A stretch of 64,000 bases of DNA from JAKAXG01 sp035702985. GTDB lineage: Bacteria > Actinomycetota > Acidimicrobiia > Acidimicrobiales > Palsa-688. The position numbers and the translations under genes were made by a program. Below are positions 41,972-49,651 of this stretch, in pieces. Location of the stretch: assembly GCA_035702985.1 (NCBI GenBank), contig DASSZD010000161.1:46487-110486 (forward strand), given 5' to 3'. Every line of letters starts with the position of its first letter. The first letter of the stretch is position 1. The notes under the pieces are model-generated. The model did not search any database. It was not told the DNA's origin and saw only the letters and a program-made list of their open reading frames with translations.

Positions 41972-41992
41972 CTAGGTACGGGCCGTCCCTAG
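41972..41992. promoter_or_regulatory. 21-bp near-perfect dyad, candidate operator of the hydrogenase operon
   Basis: Left arm CTAGGTACGG and right arm CCGTCCCTAG around a central G match as inverted repeats in nine of ten positions. The centre lies about 99 nt upstream of the hhyS start and about 24 nt beyond the candidate -35, where an activator would bind. It is also 120 nt upstream of the divergent PPOX gene. Confidence 0.5.
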
Positions 41993-42018
41993 GACCGCCG
42001 GTGAGCCTGCCGGCCGTC

Positions 42019-42040
42019 CCCCGCCGGTGGCCCGGCGGGG
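42019..42040. repeat. 8-bp stem hairpin in the hhyS/PPOX divergent region
   Basis: CCCCGCCG (42019-42026) pairs perfectly with CGGCGGGG (42033-42040) across a GTGGCC loop. It lies between divergent starts, so a simple terminator role is unlikely; it could be a 5' leader structure or a chance product of GC richness. Confidence 0.3.
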
Positions 42041-42050
42041 ATCAGCGAAT

Positions 42051-42065
42051 AGGGCCTTTGGCCCT
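42051..42065. promoter_or_regulatory. Dos-like palindrome upstream of PPOX gene 1
   Basis: AGGGCC-TTT-GGCCCT is a perfect palindrome around a 3-nt core, ending 36 nt before the ATG at 42102. It is one base shorter in the core than the 14-bp GGGNC-N4-GNCCC form found twice more in the next 3.3 kb. DosR/DevR-type boxes in actinobacteria have the GGGNC...GNCCC layout; the binding protein here is unknown. Confidence 0.45.
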
Positions 42066-42101
42066 GAGCGGGGCCACCCCCCAGGGTCCACAGTGTGACC
42101 C

Positions 42102-42560
42102 ATGGCTGTGGATCGCGACGGACTGCGAATATTCGACCGGGACGGCTGCCTGGAGCTCCTCCGCACCAGGCCGCTCGGCCGGCTGGCGGTGACCTCGCGC
42201 GCCCTGCCGGCGATCCTGCCCGTCAAGTACTGCCTGCTGGGTGACGACGTGGTGTTCACCGCCGGCACGGGCGCCCGGTCGTTGGCGCTGGTGGAGGGCC
42301 AGGTCGTCGCCTTCCAGGCCGACGACATCGACGCCGAGACCTGCTCGGGTTGGAGTGTGCTCGTCGTGGGCATCCCCCGGGCCGTCGGGCCGGACCACCC
42401 CGACTACGAGGCGGTGGCCGGCCTCCCTCTCCGGCCGTGGATGGGGCGCGCCGCCGCCCCCTACATGAGGATGTCCACTGAGCACATGTCCGGGCGGGGC
42501 CTGCCGTGCCGGCCGGCCGGGCTGTCCGCTCACGGGGCGGACCCCGCGGTCGGCGTCTGA
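42102..42560 (+). CDS. PPOX-type flavin/F420-binding split-barrel protein 1
   Basis: 152 residues. 'CLELLRTRPLGRLAVTSRALPAILPVKYCLLGDDVVFTAG' is the N-terminal half of the pyridoxamine-5'-phosphate-oxidase-like split barrel that binds FMN, F420 or haem; 'GWSVLVVGIPRAV' is a conserved later strand. The family is frequent in the hypoxia (Dos) regulons of actinobacteria and is mostly uncharacterised. The short C-terminal extension 'RPAGLSAHGADP' is not part of the domain. No strong ribosome site precedes the ATG. Confidence 0.8.
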   Translation: MAVDRDGLRIFDRDGCLELLRTRPLGRLAVTSRALPAILPVKYCLLGDDVVFTAGTGARSLALVEGQVVAFQADDIDAETCSGWSVLVVGIPRAVGPDHPDYEAVAGLPLRPWMGRAAAPYMRMSTEHMSGRGLPCRPAGLSAHGADPAVGV

Positions 42561-42587
42561 ACGTCCCTGTCCCGGTAACCGTCCCGG

Positions 42588-43043
42588 CTACGCCGGGGGG
42601 ATGCGCCGCCCTGTGACCGAATCGGCGACGATCCTCACGATGTGGGCCCGCTCCCCCGGGGCCCACGGCCGGGGAGCCGAGGCGGCGACCGCTTCGAACA
42701 GCTCGGCGTTGGTGGTCTCGGCGGTGACCTCCCGGGCCGAACCTCGCAGGAGGACGCTCCATCCCGTCCGGTCGGACACGTCGAAGTGGTCGACCTCGAA
42801 GCTCACGTTGGACCGGTGGGCGGCCCACAGCTTGGCGCCCGGGGCGGTCCGGAAGACGACCCCGTGGGCGACGACCGAGAAGTTGACCGGGAAGACGAGC
42901 GGGTAGTGGCCGACGTCGATGGCGACCCGCCCGACCGGTTGGGTGCCGAGCAGGCGCCAGCACTCGGTTTCGTCGATCTCCTCGAGCCGGCCGAGGCCGT
43001 CCTCGTCCTCGGGGCCTGACATCGTCGGCTCTGGCTGCTCCAT
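42588..43043 (-). CDS. PPOX-type flavin/F420-binding split-barrel protein 2
   Basis: 151 residues, same fold as the protein encoded at 42102. 'CWRLLGTQPVGRVAIDVGHYPLVFPVNFSVV' and 'GVVFRTAPGAKLWAAH' are the split-barrel hallmarks; 'TGWSVLLRGSAREV' follows. The N-terminal about 20 residues are acidic. Divergent relative of its neighbour but convergent in orientation. ATG 43043 preferred (GTG 43049 possible); a GGG..CCC box ends 35 nt upstream of it. Probable small redox or cofactor-binding stress protein. Confidence 0.8.
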   Translation of the reverse strand: MEQPEPTMSGPEDEDGLGRLEEIDETECWRLLGTQPVGRVAIDVGHYPLVFPVNFSVVAHGVVFRTAPGAKLWAAHRSNVSFEVDHFDVSDRTGWSVLLRGSAREVTAETTNAELFEAVAASAPRPWAPGERAHIVRIVADSVTGRRIPPA

Positions 43044-43078
43044 GACCACAGTGTCTCGGTGACCGCCGGCGCCCGCCA

Positions 43079-43092
43079 GGGTCCTTCGGCCC
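43079..43092. promoter_or_regulatory. Dos-like box upstream of PPOX gene 2
   Basis: GGGTCCTTCGGCCC, 35 nt from the PPOX2 start at 43043. It is the exact reverse complement of the box at 45305-45318. It ends directly before the stop codon of the GNAT gene, so it lies in non-coding DNA. The layout GGGNC-N4-GNCCC matches the core of known DosR/DevR boxes. Confidence 0.55.
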
Positions 43093-44532
43093 TCAGCCGC
43101 GGGAGGGCAGGCGGCGCACGAACGGGTCGTCGTCGTTGCTGCGGGGCGGCCCGATCCACATCCGGGCGCCCGCGGCCGGTGACACCTCGACGCGCCAGAC
43201 GTCGGGCTGGTCGTCGACGAGACGTCCGAGGCGCAGGGCGATCTCGGCGTCCACGTCGCCGAGATCGGCGACGTCGTGATCGGTGAGAGGGACGAATCGG
43301 CTCACGGCGCGTCCCGTCCCGTCGTCCCAGCTGACGGCGAGCCGGTCGCTCCTCCCGCCGGCGGCCAGCGTCCGGCCCGGCGCCCCGGTGATCCCGTAGG
43401 CGCCGAGCACGGCCGTGACCGTGGAAGTGTCCACCCGGGCGACGCCGGCGGGCGGCCCGGTCGGGCGGCCGGCTCCGTCGAGCAGCTGGCGGGCGCGGGC
43501 CGGCTGGCAGCCGCCCATGTCGATCAGAGCGCCGTCAGGGGACGGGCCGCCCGCCGGGGCCGGTTCGGCGGCCAGGGCGACGGCCTCCCCGATCGTCGGT
43601 CGCGACCGCATCCCGGCCTGCTCGCACAGGGCGGCCCAGCTGCCGTCGGGATCGGCGGCGAGCACCGGCACCCGTCCGGCGAGGGCCCGGGCGACGGCCA
43701 TCAGCCGGCGCGGCAGGCGCAGGCCGTCGAGGTCGACGACCACGGCGGCGGCGCCCTCGCCGGCCATGCCGAGCGCGGCCAGCCCGAGGCTCGGGTCGCC
43801 CGGAACCACCAGTGCGGACACTGCCGCAGGGCCGCCTCGTCCGGCCGCCTCGGCCCTGCGGGCCGACGGTACCGACGGGCACACCGCCCAGATCCTCCGC
43901 CCCGGCGCCGCCTGTGGGGCGAGCCACGCTCGGGCGCTTGACGCCAGGCGGGTCAGGACGGCGTCGAGATAGCTCTGGGTCACCGCCACCGGCAAGGTCA
44001 CACGGACCACGCCGTCGGAGAAGTAGGCGTGGCTGGCGAAGCCGGCCTGGCGGAACACCTGCTGCATGGCGGCGTTGGCGAGGAGGGTCTCGGCGACCAG
44101 AGTGGAGATTCCGCGGTGGCGGGCGGCGGCCGCCAGATGCTCGAGGAGCAGCGGCCCCAGGCCGTGACCCTGGATGTCGTCGGCCAGCACGAATGCCACC
44201 TCGGCCGAGCTGGCGGCGGTGTCACGGTCGTATCGAGCCACCCCGTACAGCCGTCCGCCTCGTTCCGCGACCAGGGCGAAGCGGCGGTGGTAGTCGACGT
44301 GCGTGAAGCGTTCCAGCTCGGCGCCCCGGAGGTGCGGATGGGCGCAGAAATACCGCTTGTAGATGGTGTCGCTCGACAGGTGCTCGTGGAAGTCGCTCAG
44401 CGCCCCGGCGTCGTCGGGTCTCACCGGACGCACCGCCACCACCGTGCCGTCCCCGAGCACGACTTCGCACTCGAAGGCGACCGGATACCGGTGCAGGCCG
44501 ACTTCGGGCGCCGAGGCGGGTGCGGGCGGCAT
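43093..44532 (-). CDS. GNAT acetyltransferase fused to a reduced NDP-forming acyl-CoA-synthetase-like module
   Basis: 479 residues. Residues about 25-185 are a GNAT domain ('GTVVAVRPVRPDDAGALSDF', 'AEVAFVLADDIQGHGLGPLL' as acetyl-CoA loop), most like the protein-lysine acetyltransferases (Pat type). Residues about 205-370 resemble the CoA-binding/ligase part, and 'TSTVTAVLGAYGITGAPGRTL' through 'LRLGRLVDDQPDVWRVEVSP' resemble the two ends of an ATP-grasp domain with the middle missing. So the catalytic synthetase is unlikely to work, but it may still bind CoA or nucleotides and control the GNAT. Five nt downstream of the 52-residue peptide gene. Confidence 0.8.
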   Translation of the reverse strand: MPPAPASAPEVGLHRYPVAFECEVVLGDGTVVAVRPVRPDDAGALSDFHEHLSSDTIYKRYFCAHPHLRGAELERFTHVDYHRRFALVAERGGRLYGVARYDRDTAASSAEVAFVLADDIQGHGLGPLLLEHLAAAARHRGISTLVAETLLANAAMQQVFRQAGFASHAYFSDGVVRVTLPVAVTQSYLDAVLTRLASSARAWLAPQAAPGRRIWAVCPSVPSARRAEAAGRGGPAAVSALVVPGDPSLGLAALGMAGEGAAAVVVDLDGLRLPRRLMAVARALAGRVPVLAADPDGSWAALCEQAGMRSRPTIGEAVALAAEPAPAGGPSPDGALIDMGGCQPARARQLLDGAGRPTGPPAGVARVDTSTVTAVLGAYGITGAPGRTLAAGGRSDRLAVSWDDGTGRAVSRFVPLTDHDVADLGDVDAEIALRLGRLVDDQPDVWRVEVSPAAGARMWIGPPRSNDDDPFVRRLPSRG

Positions 44533-44537
44533 CGGCG

Positions 44538-44696
44538 TTACACGCCCACCAGCGGGCGGCCTCCGGCCGACGGTCCCCCGTCGGCCTCCGGGTACCGGTC
44601 GTGGCAGTGCGCCCCGTCGGGCCCATTCGGAGTCGACGGCGGCGTCCCGCCGTTCTCATACCGGTCATGGTCGTACGGGTCGTGGCATTGGGGCAT
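44538..44696 (-). CDS. 52-residue Cys/His/Asp/Tyr-rich peptide with two CHDxY motifs
   Basis: The frame starts MPQCHDPYDHDRYENGG and contains a second 'AHCHDRYPEADGG' before ending at TAA. An AAGGAGG ribosome site lies five bases before the ATG, and the gene fits exactly between the ferritin-like and GNAT genes with 5 nt to the latter. Two CHD(P/R)Y repeats, each followed by an acidic residue, look like a metal-binding design (Cys, His, Asp, Tyr); there is no signal peptide or membrane segment. I know no family for it. Too short for usual gene callers. The regular ribosome site and spacing argue that it is expressed. Confidence 0.6.
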   Translation of the reverse strand: MPQCHDPYDHDRYENGGTPPSTPNGPDGAHCHDRYPEADGGPSAGGRPLVGV

Positions 44697-44780
44697 GGGG
44701 GCCTCCTTGCTCTACGTCATCCTCATCGTCCGGCGCGGGCGTCTCCCGGAGGCGAAGGTCCCTGCCGGCGTTCGCCCCTG

Positions 44781-45269
44781 CTACTGCGTGTGGTGGAGGA
44801 CGAACTCCAGCACGGCGATGTGCTTGTCGGTGTCACGGCGCATCAACCCGACGACCAGGTCCCACAGCGTGGTGTCCTTGACGTCGCGCAGGAGATGATG
44901 CAGCCGCTTCAGGTCGCCGGCGTCGTCCTCCTCGTTCCGGAGGAGCCGGCGGGTCAGCTCCCGGACCTTCTGCCCGTCGACCCGGTTGAAGTCCATGTAC
45001 GGGACGGCCGGCTCGTCGGCCCTGAACTCGGCTTCGGTGGCGAGGGTCTCCGCCAGCGAGGCGAACAGCTGGTGGTGGCGGCGCTCGTCCTCGATGAGCA
45101 GGCCGACGACGTAGGCGAACGCCTTGGACTGGGTCTCCGCGGCCGCTTCGGCGTACTCCAGGAGCACCTCCTTCTCCCGTTCTACATGGCTGGTCAGGTG
45201 GTCGTAGAGCTCTTGCTCCCAGACGCTCGCTCCTACCAGGGTCGCCGCGGTCGAGGTGTTGTCGGTCAT
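44781..45269 (-). CDS. ferritin-like four-helix protein
   Basis: 162 residues, nearly all helical. 'ELYDHLTSHVEREKEVLLEYAEAA', 'LLIEDERRHHQLFASLAETL' (the ExxH of a ferritin-like di-iron site) and C-terminal 'LMRRDTDKHIAVLEFVLHH' are arranged as in rubrerythrin/ferritin-like proteins. Some ligands are hard to place, so iron binding is probable, not certain. A GGGTCCTTCGGCCC box ends 35 nt upstream of the ATG, and the 52-residue peptide and GNAT genes follow, suggesting one stress operon. Confidence 0.75.
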   Translation of the reverse strand: MTDNTSTAATLVGASVWEQELYDHLTSHVEREKEVLLEYAEAAAETQSKAFAYVVGLLIEDERRHHQLFASLAETLATEAEFRADEPAVPYMDFNRVDGQKVRELTRRLLRNEEDDAGDLKRLHHLLRDVKDTTLWDLVVGLMRRDTDKHIAVLEFVLHHTQ

Positions 45270-45619
45270 GTGCCAATCGTCGGTCGGGCCGGTGCCGGGG
45301 GGCAGGGCCGAAGGACCCTTTTGCCCCGGCGGGCGGTGTTGGGTCCCGCCCCTCCGGGTGACCGGCTCCTCGCCCCGGCGGCGCAGGCGGGCTCCGATGG
45401 GCTAGTGGCCCCCGGCAGGACCTGCAGATGGCCGCCGAAGTAGAGGGGATACTCGGCTGCCAGCGGGTATGACCGGGGGGCGCCAGGTCGGCGGCAGCAG
45501 CGTCCGACACCCGAACCCCCTCGACCGCCGGAGGCAGAGACCCACGCCGGAATGCAGGACGCCCTCTCCGTGATGCCGATCCCACTGCCGACCGCCCCGG
45601 CGGCCCCCGCTCACCGACG
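45270..45619. other. 350-bp divergent intergenic region
   Basis: Contains the Dos-like box at 45305-45318 near its left end. The remaining roughly 300 bp are GC-rich with open frames on both strands that lack ribosome sites and protein-like composition. I see no convincing promoter for the + strand gene at 45620, no repeat and no RNA gene. Confidence 0.5.
45305..45318. promoter_or_regulatory. Dos-like box upstream of the ferritin-like gene
   Basis: GGGCCGAAGGACCC, 35 nt upstream of the ferritin-like ATG. It is identical, in inverse orientation, to the box in front of PPOX gene 2, with the same 35-nt spacing. The shared sequence and spacing make chance less likely even in GC-rich DNA. Confidence 0.55.
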
Positions 45620-47020
45620 ATGAAGGGTATCGGTCACCGGCCGCCGGCCCGGCCCGCCGACTTCGACTCGGCCACCGTCATGGCCGCCGCCAGCGCCCGC
45701 CACCTGCGCGGGCGGGGCTTCCCCGTGCTGGGCAAGCCGTTCGGGGAGCTGCTGCGGCCGGTGCTGGTCGGGCTCAACCATCTCCCGGAGCGGACCCGGC
45801 GCTCGATCTACCGGGCCGGCAGCGGGCGCGAAGGCCTCCCGGCCGACGTGGTTTCCGGCGTGGACGCCGACCAGCTGTTCCGCACCGTCACCGACCTCTT
45901 CCCGCGCCGGCGGTACCCGGGCGTGCTGATCGGCTCCACCCCCGGCTCCGCCGTCCATCTCGGCGCCGCCCTCGGCATGCCGGTCCTCCCTCAGACCCTG
46001 CTGCTGCCCCTCCGTCATCGCCGCCTGGGCCTCGACGACCCGGAGGCGGACGTGGCCGAGGCCCGCCCGGCGGCCGAGGCGCTGCTGGAGGCCAACCCGG
46101 ATCTGGTCGTGCACCAGATGGCCGATCCCGCCAACGACCGGCTCACCCTGGCCCGTTTCTCGTACTTCCGGGTGAAGCGCACCGCCCTGGGGCGGCCCTA
46201 CGAGCAATTCCTGTCCGAGCGGGTCGAGCCCGGCGGCACCGTGTACGTGATCGAGTCCGGGCACCGCTGGCCCACGGCCCGCATCGCCGAGCGCTACTTC
46301 TTCCAGTTCGGCGGCGTGGGCGGTCTCAGCGCCGAGGAGTACCTCGACGGCGGCCCCCGGGTGGAGGCGTTCCTCGCCGCCCAGGGATCGACGCGGCGCT
46401 CGTGGTCCCCGCCGGCGCCCGACGCCGACCGGCCGGAGGCGGAATGGGGTCTCCAGCCCGGCCTCATCGACGACGTGCAGCGCGTCGCCACCCGCCTCGG
46501 CTTGCGGGTGGTCCGCGTCGCCTTCGACCACGCCGATGACCTCAGCCCGTTCGTGGCCGAGCTGTACCGGTGGTGGTACCGGCGGCTCGGCCGGCCCGAC
46601 CACCGGCTCTTCGTCGAGTCGTTCGTGCTGGTCGACCCCTACTGGATGCTGCGGGCAGGGGCGGTGCCCTACTGGATCACCTTCAACGCCCAGCCCGGCC
46701 TCGAACGGCTGGCCGACTACCTCCGCGGGGCCGAGCCCTACGACGTGATCGAAGCCACCCTCATATCCAACGGCACGTGGACACCGGGCCTGGCGGGGCC
46801 CGATCAGTGGAAGGACGTCCTGGCCTGCGCCCGTCGCCGGGGCCGGCTGGCCGGCGTGGACCCCGAGCGGTTCCCGTCCGACCTGGCCGTCTTCGCCCGC
46901 TACCGCGACTCCCTCCGCCGGACCCGCCCCCGCTGGCCGCTCCCGCCACCGCTCGAGCCCACCGACCTGGACGGCTTCGCCCGGGAGCACGCCGGTCGCT
47001 ACGGGGTGACGCTCCGCTGA
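45620..47020 (+). CDS. conserved-looking protein of unknown function
   Basis: 466 residues, soluble, no signal peptide. Blocks such as 'RYPGVLIGSTPGSAVHLGAALGMPVLPQTLLLPL', 'GGTVYVIESGHRWPTARIAERYFFQFGGVGGLS' and 'PVPYWITFNAQPGLERL' type segments suggest a structured alpha/beta protein with two Rossmann-like halves; 'ATLISNGTWTPGLAGPDQW' lies near the end. No catalytic motif that I can name. Coding quality is clear from composition and from its isolation between non-coding DNA and a convergent hydrolase gene. Role unknown. Confidence 0.65.
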   Translation: MKGIGHRPPARPADFDSATVMAAASARHLRGRGFPVLGKPFGELLRPVLVGLNHLPERTRRSIYRAGSGREGLPADVVSGVDADQLFRTVTDLFPRRRYPGVLIGSTPGSAVHLGAALGMPVLPQTLLLPLRHRRLGLDDPEADVAEARPAAEALLEANPDLVVHQMADPANDRLTLARFSYFRVKRTALGRPYEQFLSERVEPGGTVYVIESGHRWPTARIAERYFFQFGGVGGLSAEEYLDGGPRVEAFLAAQGSTRRSWSPPAPDADRPEAEWGLQPGLIDDVQRVATRLGLRVVRVAFDHADDLSPFVAELYRWWYRRLGRPDHRLFVESFVLVDPYWMLRAGAVPYWITFNAQPGLERLADYLRGAEPYDVIEATLISNGTWTPGLAGPDQWKDVLACARRRGRLAGVDPERFPSDLAVFARYRDSLRRTRPRWPLPPPLEPTDLDGFAREHAGRYGVTLR

Positions 47021-47031
47021 CAGGCGGCGTC

Positions 47032-47883
47032 CTACTCGAAGGCGGCGTGCACGACGGTGGCGGCCAGCAGCTCCGGGGCGTGGAACTGCCCGTCGTGGTC
47101 GGCGCCGGGGACGTCGACCCACACGCCGCGGGGGGCGGCGGCGGCCACCTGGCGCGCCCAGCCCGGCGACACCACGCCGTCGGAGCCGCCTCGCACGACC
47201 ACCACCGGGGAGTCGATGCGCCCAACCGTGCGTACCAGGTCGTCGCGCAGGGCGTGGCGGTAGGTGCTGAGGGCCCGGGCCGGACCGGCGGCGAGGTACT
47301 CGCTCACCACGAGGCGCCTCAGGGAGAGCCCCGCCGGGTCGGCCTCGTCGGGCACCAGGCGGTCGACCAGGCGGTCCCGAAGGGGGTGGCTCGCGACCGG
47401 CGGCGGGGACGGCGCCGGCGGGCCGGCCGGCAGGTGCTCGGCCCACCGGCGCCGGAACCGGGCGTCGATGGTGGGAGCGACGAGCACCACGGCCGACGCC
47501 AGCCCGGGCGAGTCGGCCGCCGCCCGGGCCGCCACCTGGGTGCCGAAGGAATTCCCGACCAGGGTCACGGGCCCCCCGACGCGGTCGCGCACCCAACCGG
47601 CCAGGGCCCCGCCCAGGCCGGCGACGTCGAGCGCCCGTGCGGGTTTGGCCGACCGGCCGAACCCGGGCAGGTCGGGTACATGGACCACGAAGCCCTGACG
47701 GGCGAGGGCCCGGGCCAGGGGGAGCGTCCCCCGGCCGGCGACGACCATCCCGTGGACCACAACGATGGTCGCCGCCGGCGCCACGGCGGGCCGGAGGCAC
47801 CGGGCGTAGATCCGGTACCCCCCGCTGGTGCCCACATCGGTCTCGACGCCGACCCCGCCGGGAAGGTCGCTCACGGGGCGCAC
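47032..47883 (-). CDS. alpha/beta hydrolase
   Basis: 283 residues. Oxyanion strand 'IVVVHGMVVAGRG', nucleophile elbow 'LVGNSFGTQVAAR' (GxSxG, Ser), acid region 'VVVVRGGSDGVVSP' and catalytic His in 'GADHDGQFHAP' form a complete triad. Epoxide hydrolase/esterase-like; substrate unknown. The start is uncertain (GTG 47883 or 47874, both without a clear ribosome site). Divergent from a second alpha/beta hydrolase 104 nt away. Confidence 0.85.
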   Translation of the reverse strand: MRPVSDLPGGVGVETDVGTSGGYRIYARCLRPAVAPAATIVVVHGMVVAGRGTLPLARALARQGFVVHVPDLPGFGRSAKPARALDVAGLGGALAGWVRDRVGGPVTLVGNSFGTQVAARAAADSPGLASAVVLVAPTIDARFRRRWAEHLPAGPPAPSPPPVASHPLRDRLVDRLVPDEADPAGLSLRRLVVSEYLAAGPARALSTYRHALRDDLVRTVGRIDSPVVVVRGGSDGVVSPGWARQVAAAAPRGVWVDVPGADHDGQFHAPELLAATVVHAAFE

Positions 47884-47987
47884 ACCCGGGCGCCGGGGCC
47901 GGGTGGTGACGACCGGCGGTCGTCGCCTCCCCGCGCCCGGCGACGGGCGAAGCTTGGCCCTCCGCGTATCCCGGTAGAGCTCTCGAG

Positions 47988-48764
47988 GTGAGCACCCCCC
48001 GCCCGTCGCCCCGCCCGGTCGGGCCGCCGCACCGGTTCTGGCGGGTGGCGGCGAGAACGCCCCTGCGGGCCCTGGCCGCCGGTGACGGCGACCATCCCAT
48101 CGTCATGTTCCCCGGCTTCGCCATGCGGCCCGAGGTCTACACCGCCACGGCAGCCGAGCTGGTGGCCCGGGGGGCGAGCGTCGTGGCCTTCGACCTGTTC
48201 TCGGCCCCCGGCCGTTGGGACGCGGAGGCCATCGAGGACGGGTCGGCCGAGATCCTCGAGAGGTTGGGGGCCGGGCCCGCCACCATGGTGGCGCACTCCT
48301 TCGGGGGGGCCATACTCCTCGGCCTGGCCGCCGCCCGCCCCTCGCTGGTCCGCACCGCCGTCTTCTCCGACACCCTGGGCCTGTCGTGCGGGTTGCGTTT
48401 GGCCGAGGAGGCCCTCGGGTTGCGGGCCCTCCTGCGGCTGGCCAGCCCGCCGGCGGTGCTCTCGTTCGCCCGGTCCGTGAGCGAGCACCCGGTGACGGTC
48501 GCCGGAGCCGCCTGGTGGGGGTATCGCAGCCACCGCAGCGCGCAGACCGACACCGTGGCGACCTCGGGCATCGCCTGCCACGTGCTCTGGGCCGAGCGCG
48601 ACACCCTCCTTCCCAGGTCCGAAGGGGAGGCGTTCGCCCGCCGGCTCGGGGCGTCGTTCCACGTCATCGAGACGTCGGACGGCGGGCCCGTGGACCACGA
48701 CGCCATGTACCGCCACCCGAGGCGCTTCGTCGCTGCTCTCGAGGCTGTCGGTGCCCTGGCCTGA
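47988..48764 (+). CDS. alpha/beta hydrolase
   Basis: 258 residues. 'PIVMFPGFAMRPEVY' is the oxyanion strand, 'MVAHSFGGAILLG' the nucleophile elbow (AxSxG, a relaxed form), 'VLWAERDTLLP' the acid and 'GPVDHDAMYRHP' the His region. A soluble esterase/lipase-like enzyme. Its GTG start has GAG close upstream but no strong site. It converges with the ctaG end of the respiratory operon 8 nt away; a functional link is not evident. Confidence 0.83.
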   Translation: MSTPRPSPRPVGPPHRFWRVAARTPLRALAAGDGDHPIVMFPGFAMRPEVYTATAAELVARGASVVAFDLFSAPGRWDAEAIEDGSAEILERLGAGPATMVAHSFGGAILLGLAAARPSLVRTAVFSDTLGLSCGLRLAEEALGLRALLRLASPPAVLSFARSVSEHPVTVAGAAWWGYRSHRSAQTDTVATSGIACHVLWAERDTLLPRSEGEAFARRLGASFHVIETSDGGPVDHDAMYRHPRRFVAALEAVGALA

Positions 48765-48772
48765 GGGTACCG

Positions 48773-49651
48773 TCACGCCTCCGAGACGCTCTCCACCCAC
48801 CACGGCACCGTCCACCCCGGGCTGTCGCCGGTCGCCTTGGGACCTGCGTTCTCCTCCCGCCAGGCCGCCGCCAGCCATTGCACCACCACGGCGACCAGCC
48901 ACACGGTCGAGATCAGCGTCGCTCCCACTATGAACGCCTCGCCGGCGGCCCGGGTGTCGCCCAGCGTGTACATCGGGTCCATCGGGCGCATCTGGTAACG
49001 CAACCAGATGCCGGCCAGAACCTCGAAGGGCATGTTGGCGAGGATCGATATCACCCGCGCCGGGTATGACGGTCCTCGCCGGGTCTCGCCGGACGCCACG
49101 AGCATCCCCCAGTAGAGGAGCCCGATGACGACCATCGACACGGTGCCGGAGTCCTGCACCATCGGATGGGCCATCATGTAGGCGAAGAACGGTCTGTCCG
49201 CCAGCATCAGGTACATGGACGCCAGGTAGATGAACCACACCGGCACCGGGTGGGTGGCGGCGCCGAGGACACGGCTCCGCGACGCCGTGTCGAGCAACCG
49301 GGCGGCGCCGGGGATGCCGCTTGCTCTCAGCAGGGTCACCGGCCGTCCGAGGGAGATGAGGGCGGGGACGGTCATCATGAGGATGACGTGACGCACGATG
49401 TGCAGTGTCAGGCTCGTCATCGAGTACACGGCCACACCGGAGCCGACCGAGACCCAGGCTCCGAAGGCTCCGGCGACGAACGCGGCGGTGCGACCGAGCG
49501 GCCAACGCCCGGCCGGCGCCCCCACCCGCCGCACCGCGGCCAGGTAGCCGATCACGGCGGACACGGTCAGGATCCCGACCACGAGCACGAACGGGCCGCC
49601 GGCGACGTGGGTGAGCAGGTCCCGGGCCCCGATCCTCTGCCCTGCTGCCAT
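48773..49651 (-). CDS. ctaG: cytochrome c oxidase assembly protein, CtaG/caa3_CtaG family
   Basis: 292 residues with about seven membrane helices. 'SLTLHIVRHVILMMTVPALISLGRP' with paired His and 'YMMLADRPFFAYMMAHPMVQDSG'-like segments are typical of the membrane copper-delivery protein of Bacillus and actinobacterial caa3/aa3 oxidases. It presumably helps load CuB or CuA of the oxidase encoded at the other end of this operon. ATG overlaps the TAA of the hemerythrin-like gene by one base. Confidence 0.85.
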   Translation of the reverse strand: MAAGQRIGARDLLTHVAGGPFVLVVGILTVSAVIGYLAAVRRVGAPAGRWPLGRTAAFVAGAFGAWVSVGSGVAVYSMTSLTLHIVRHVILMMTVPALISLGRPVTLLRASGIPGAARLLDTASRSRVLGAATHPVPVWFIYLASMYLMLADRPFFAYMMAHPMVQDSGTVSMVVIGLLYWGMLVASGETRRGPSYPARVISILANMPFEVLAGIWLRYQMRPMDPMYTLGDTRAAGEAFIVGATLISTVWLVAVVVQWLAAAWREENAGPKATGDSPGWTVPWWVESVSEA

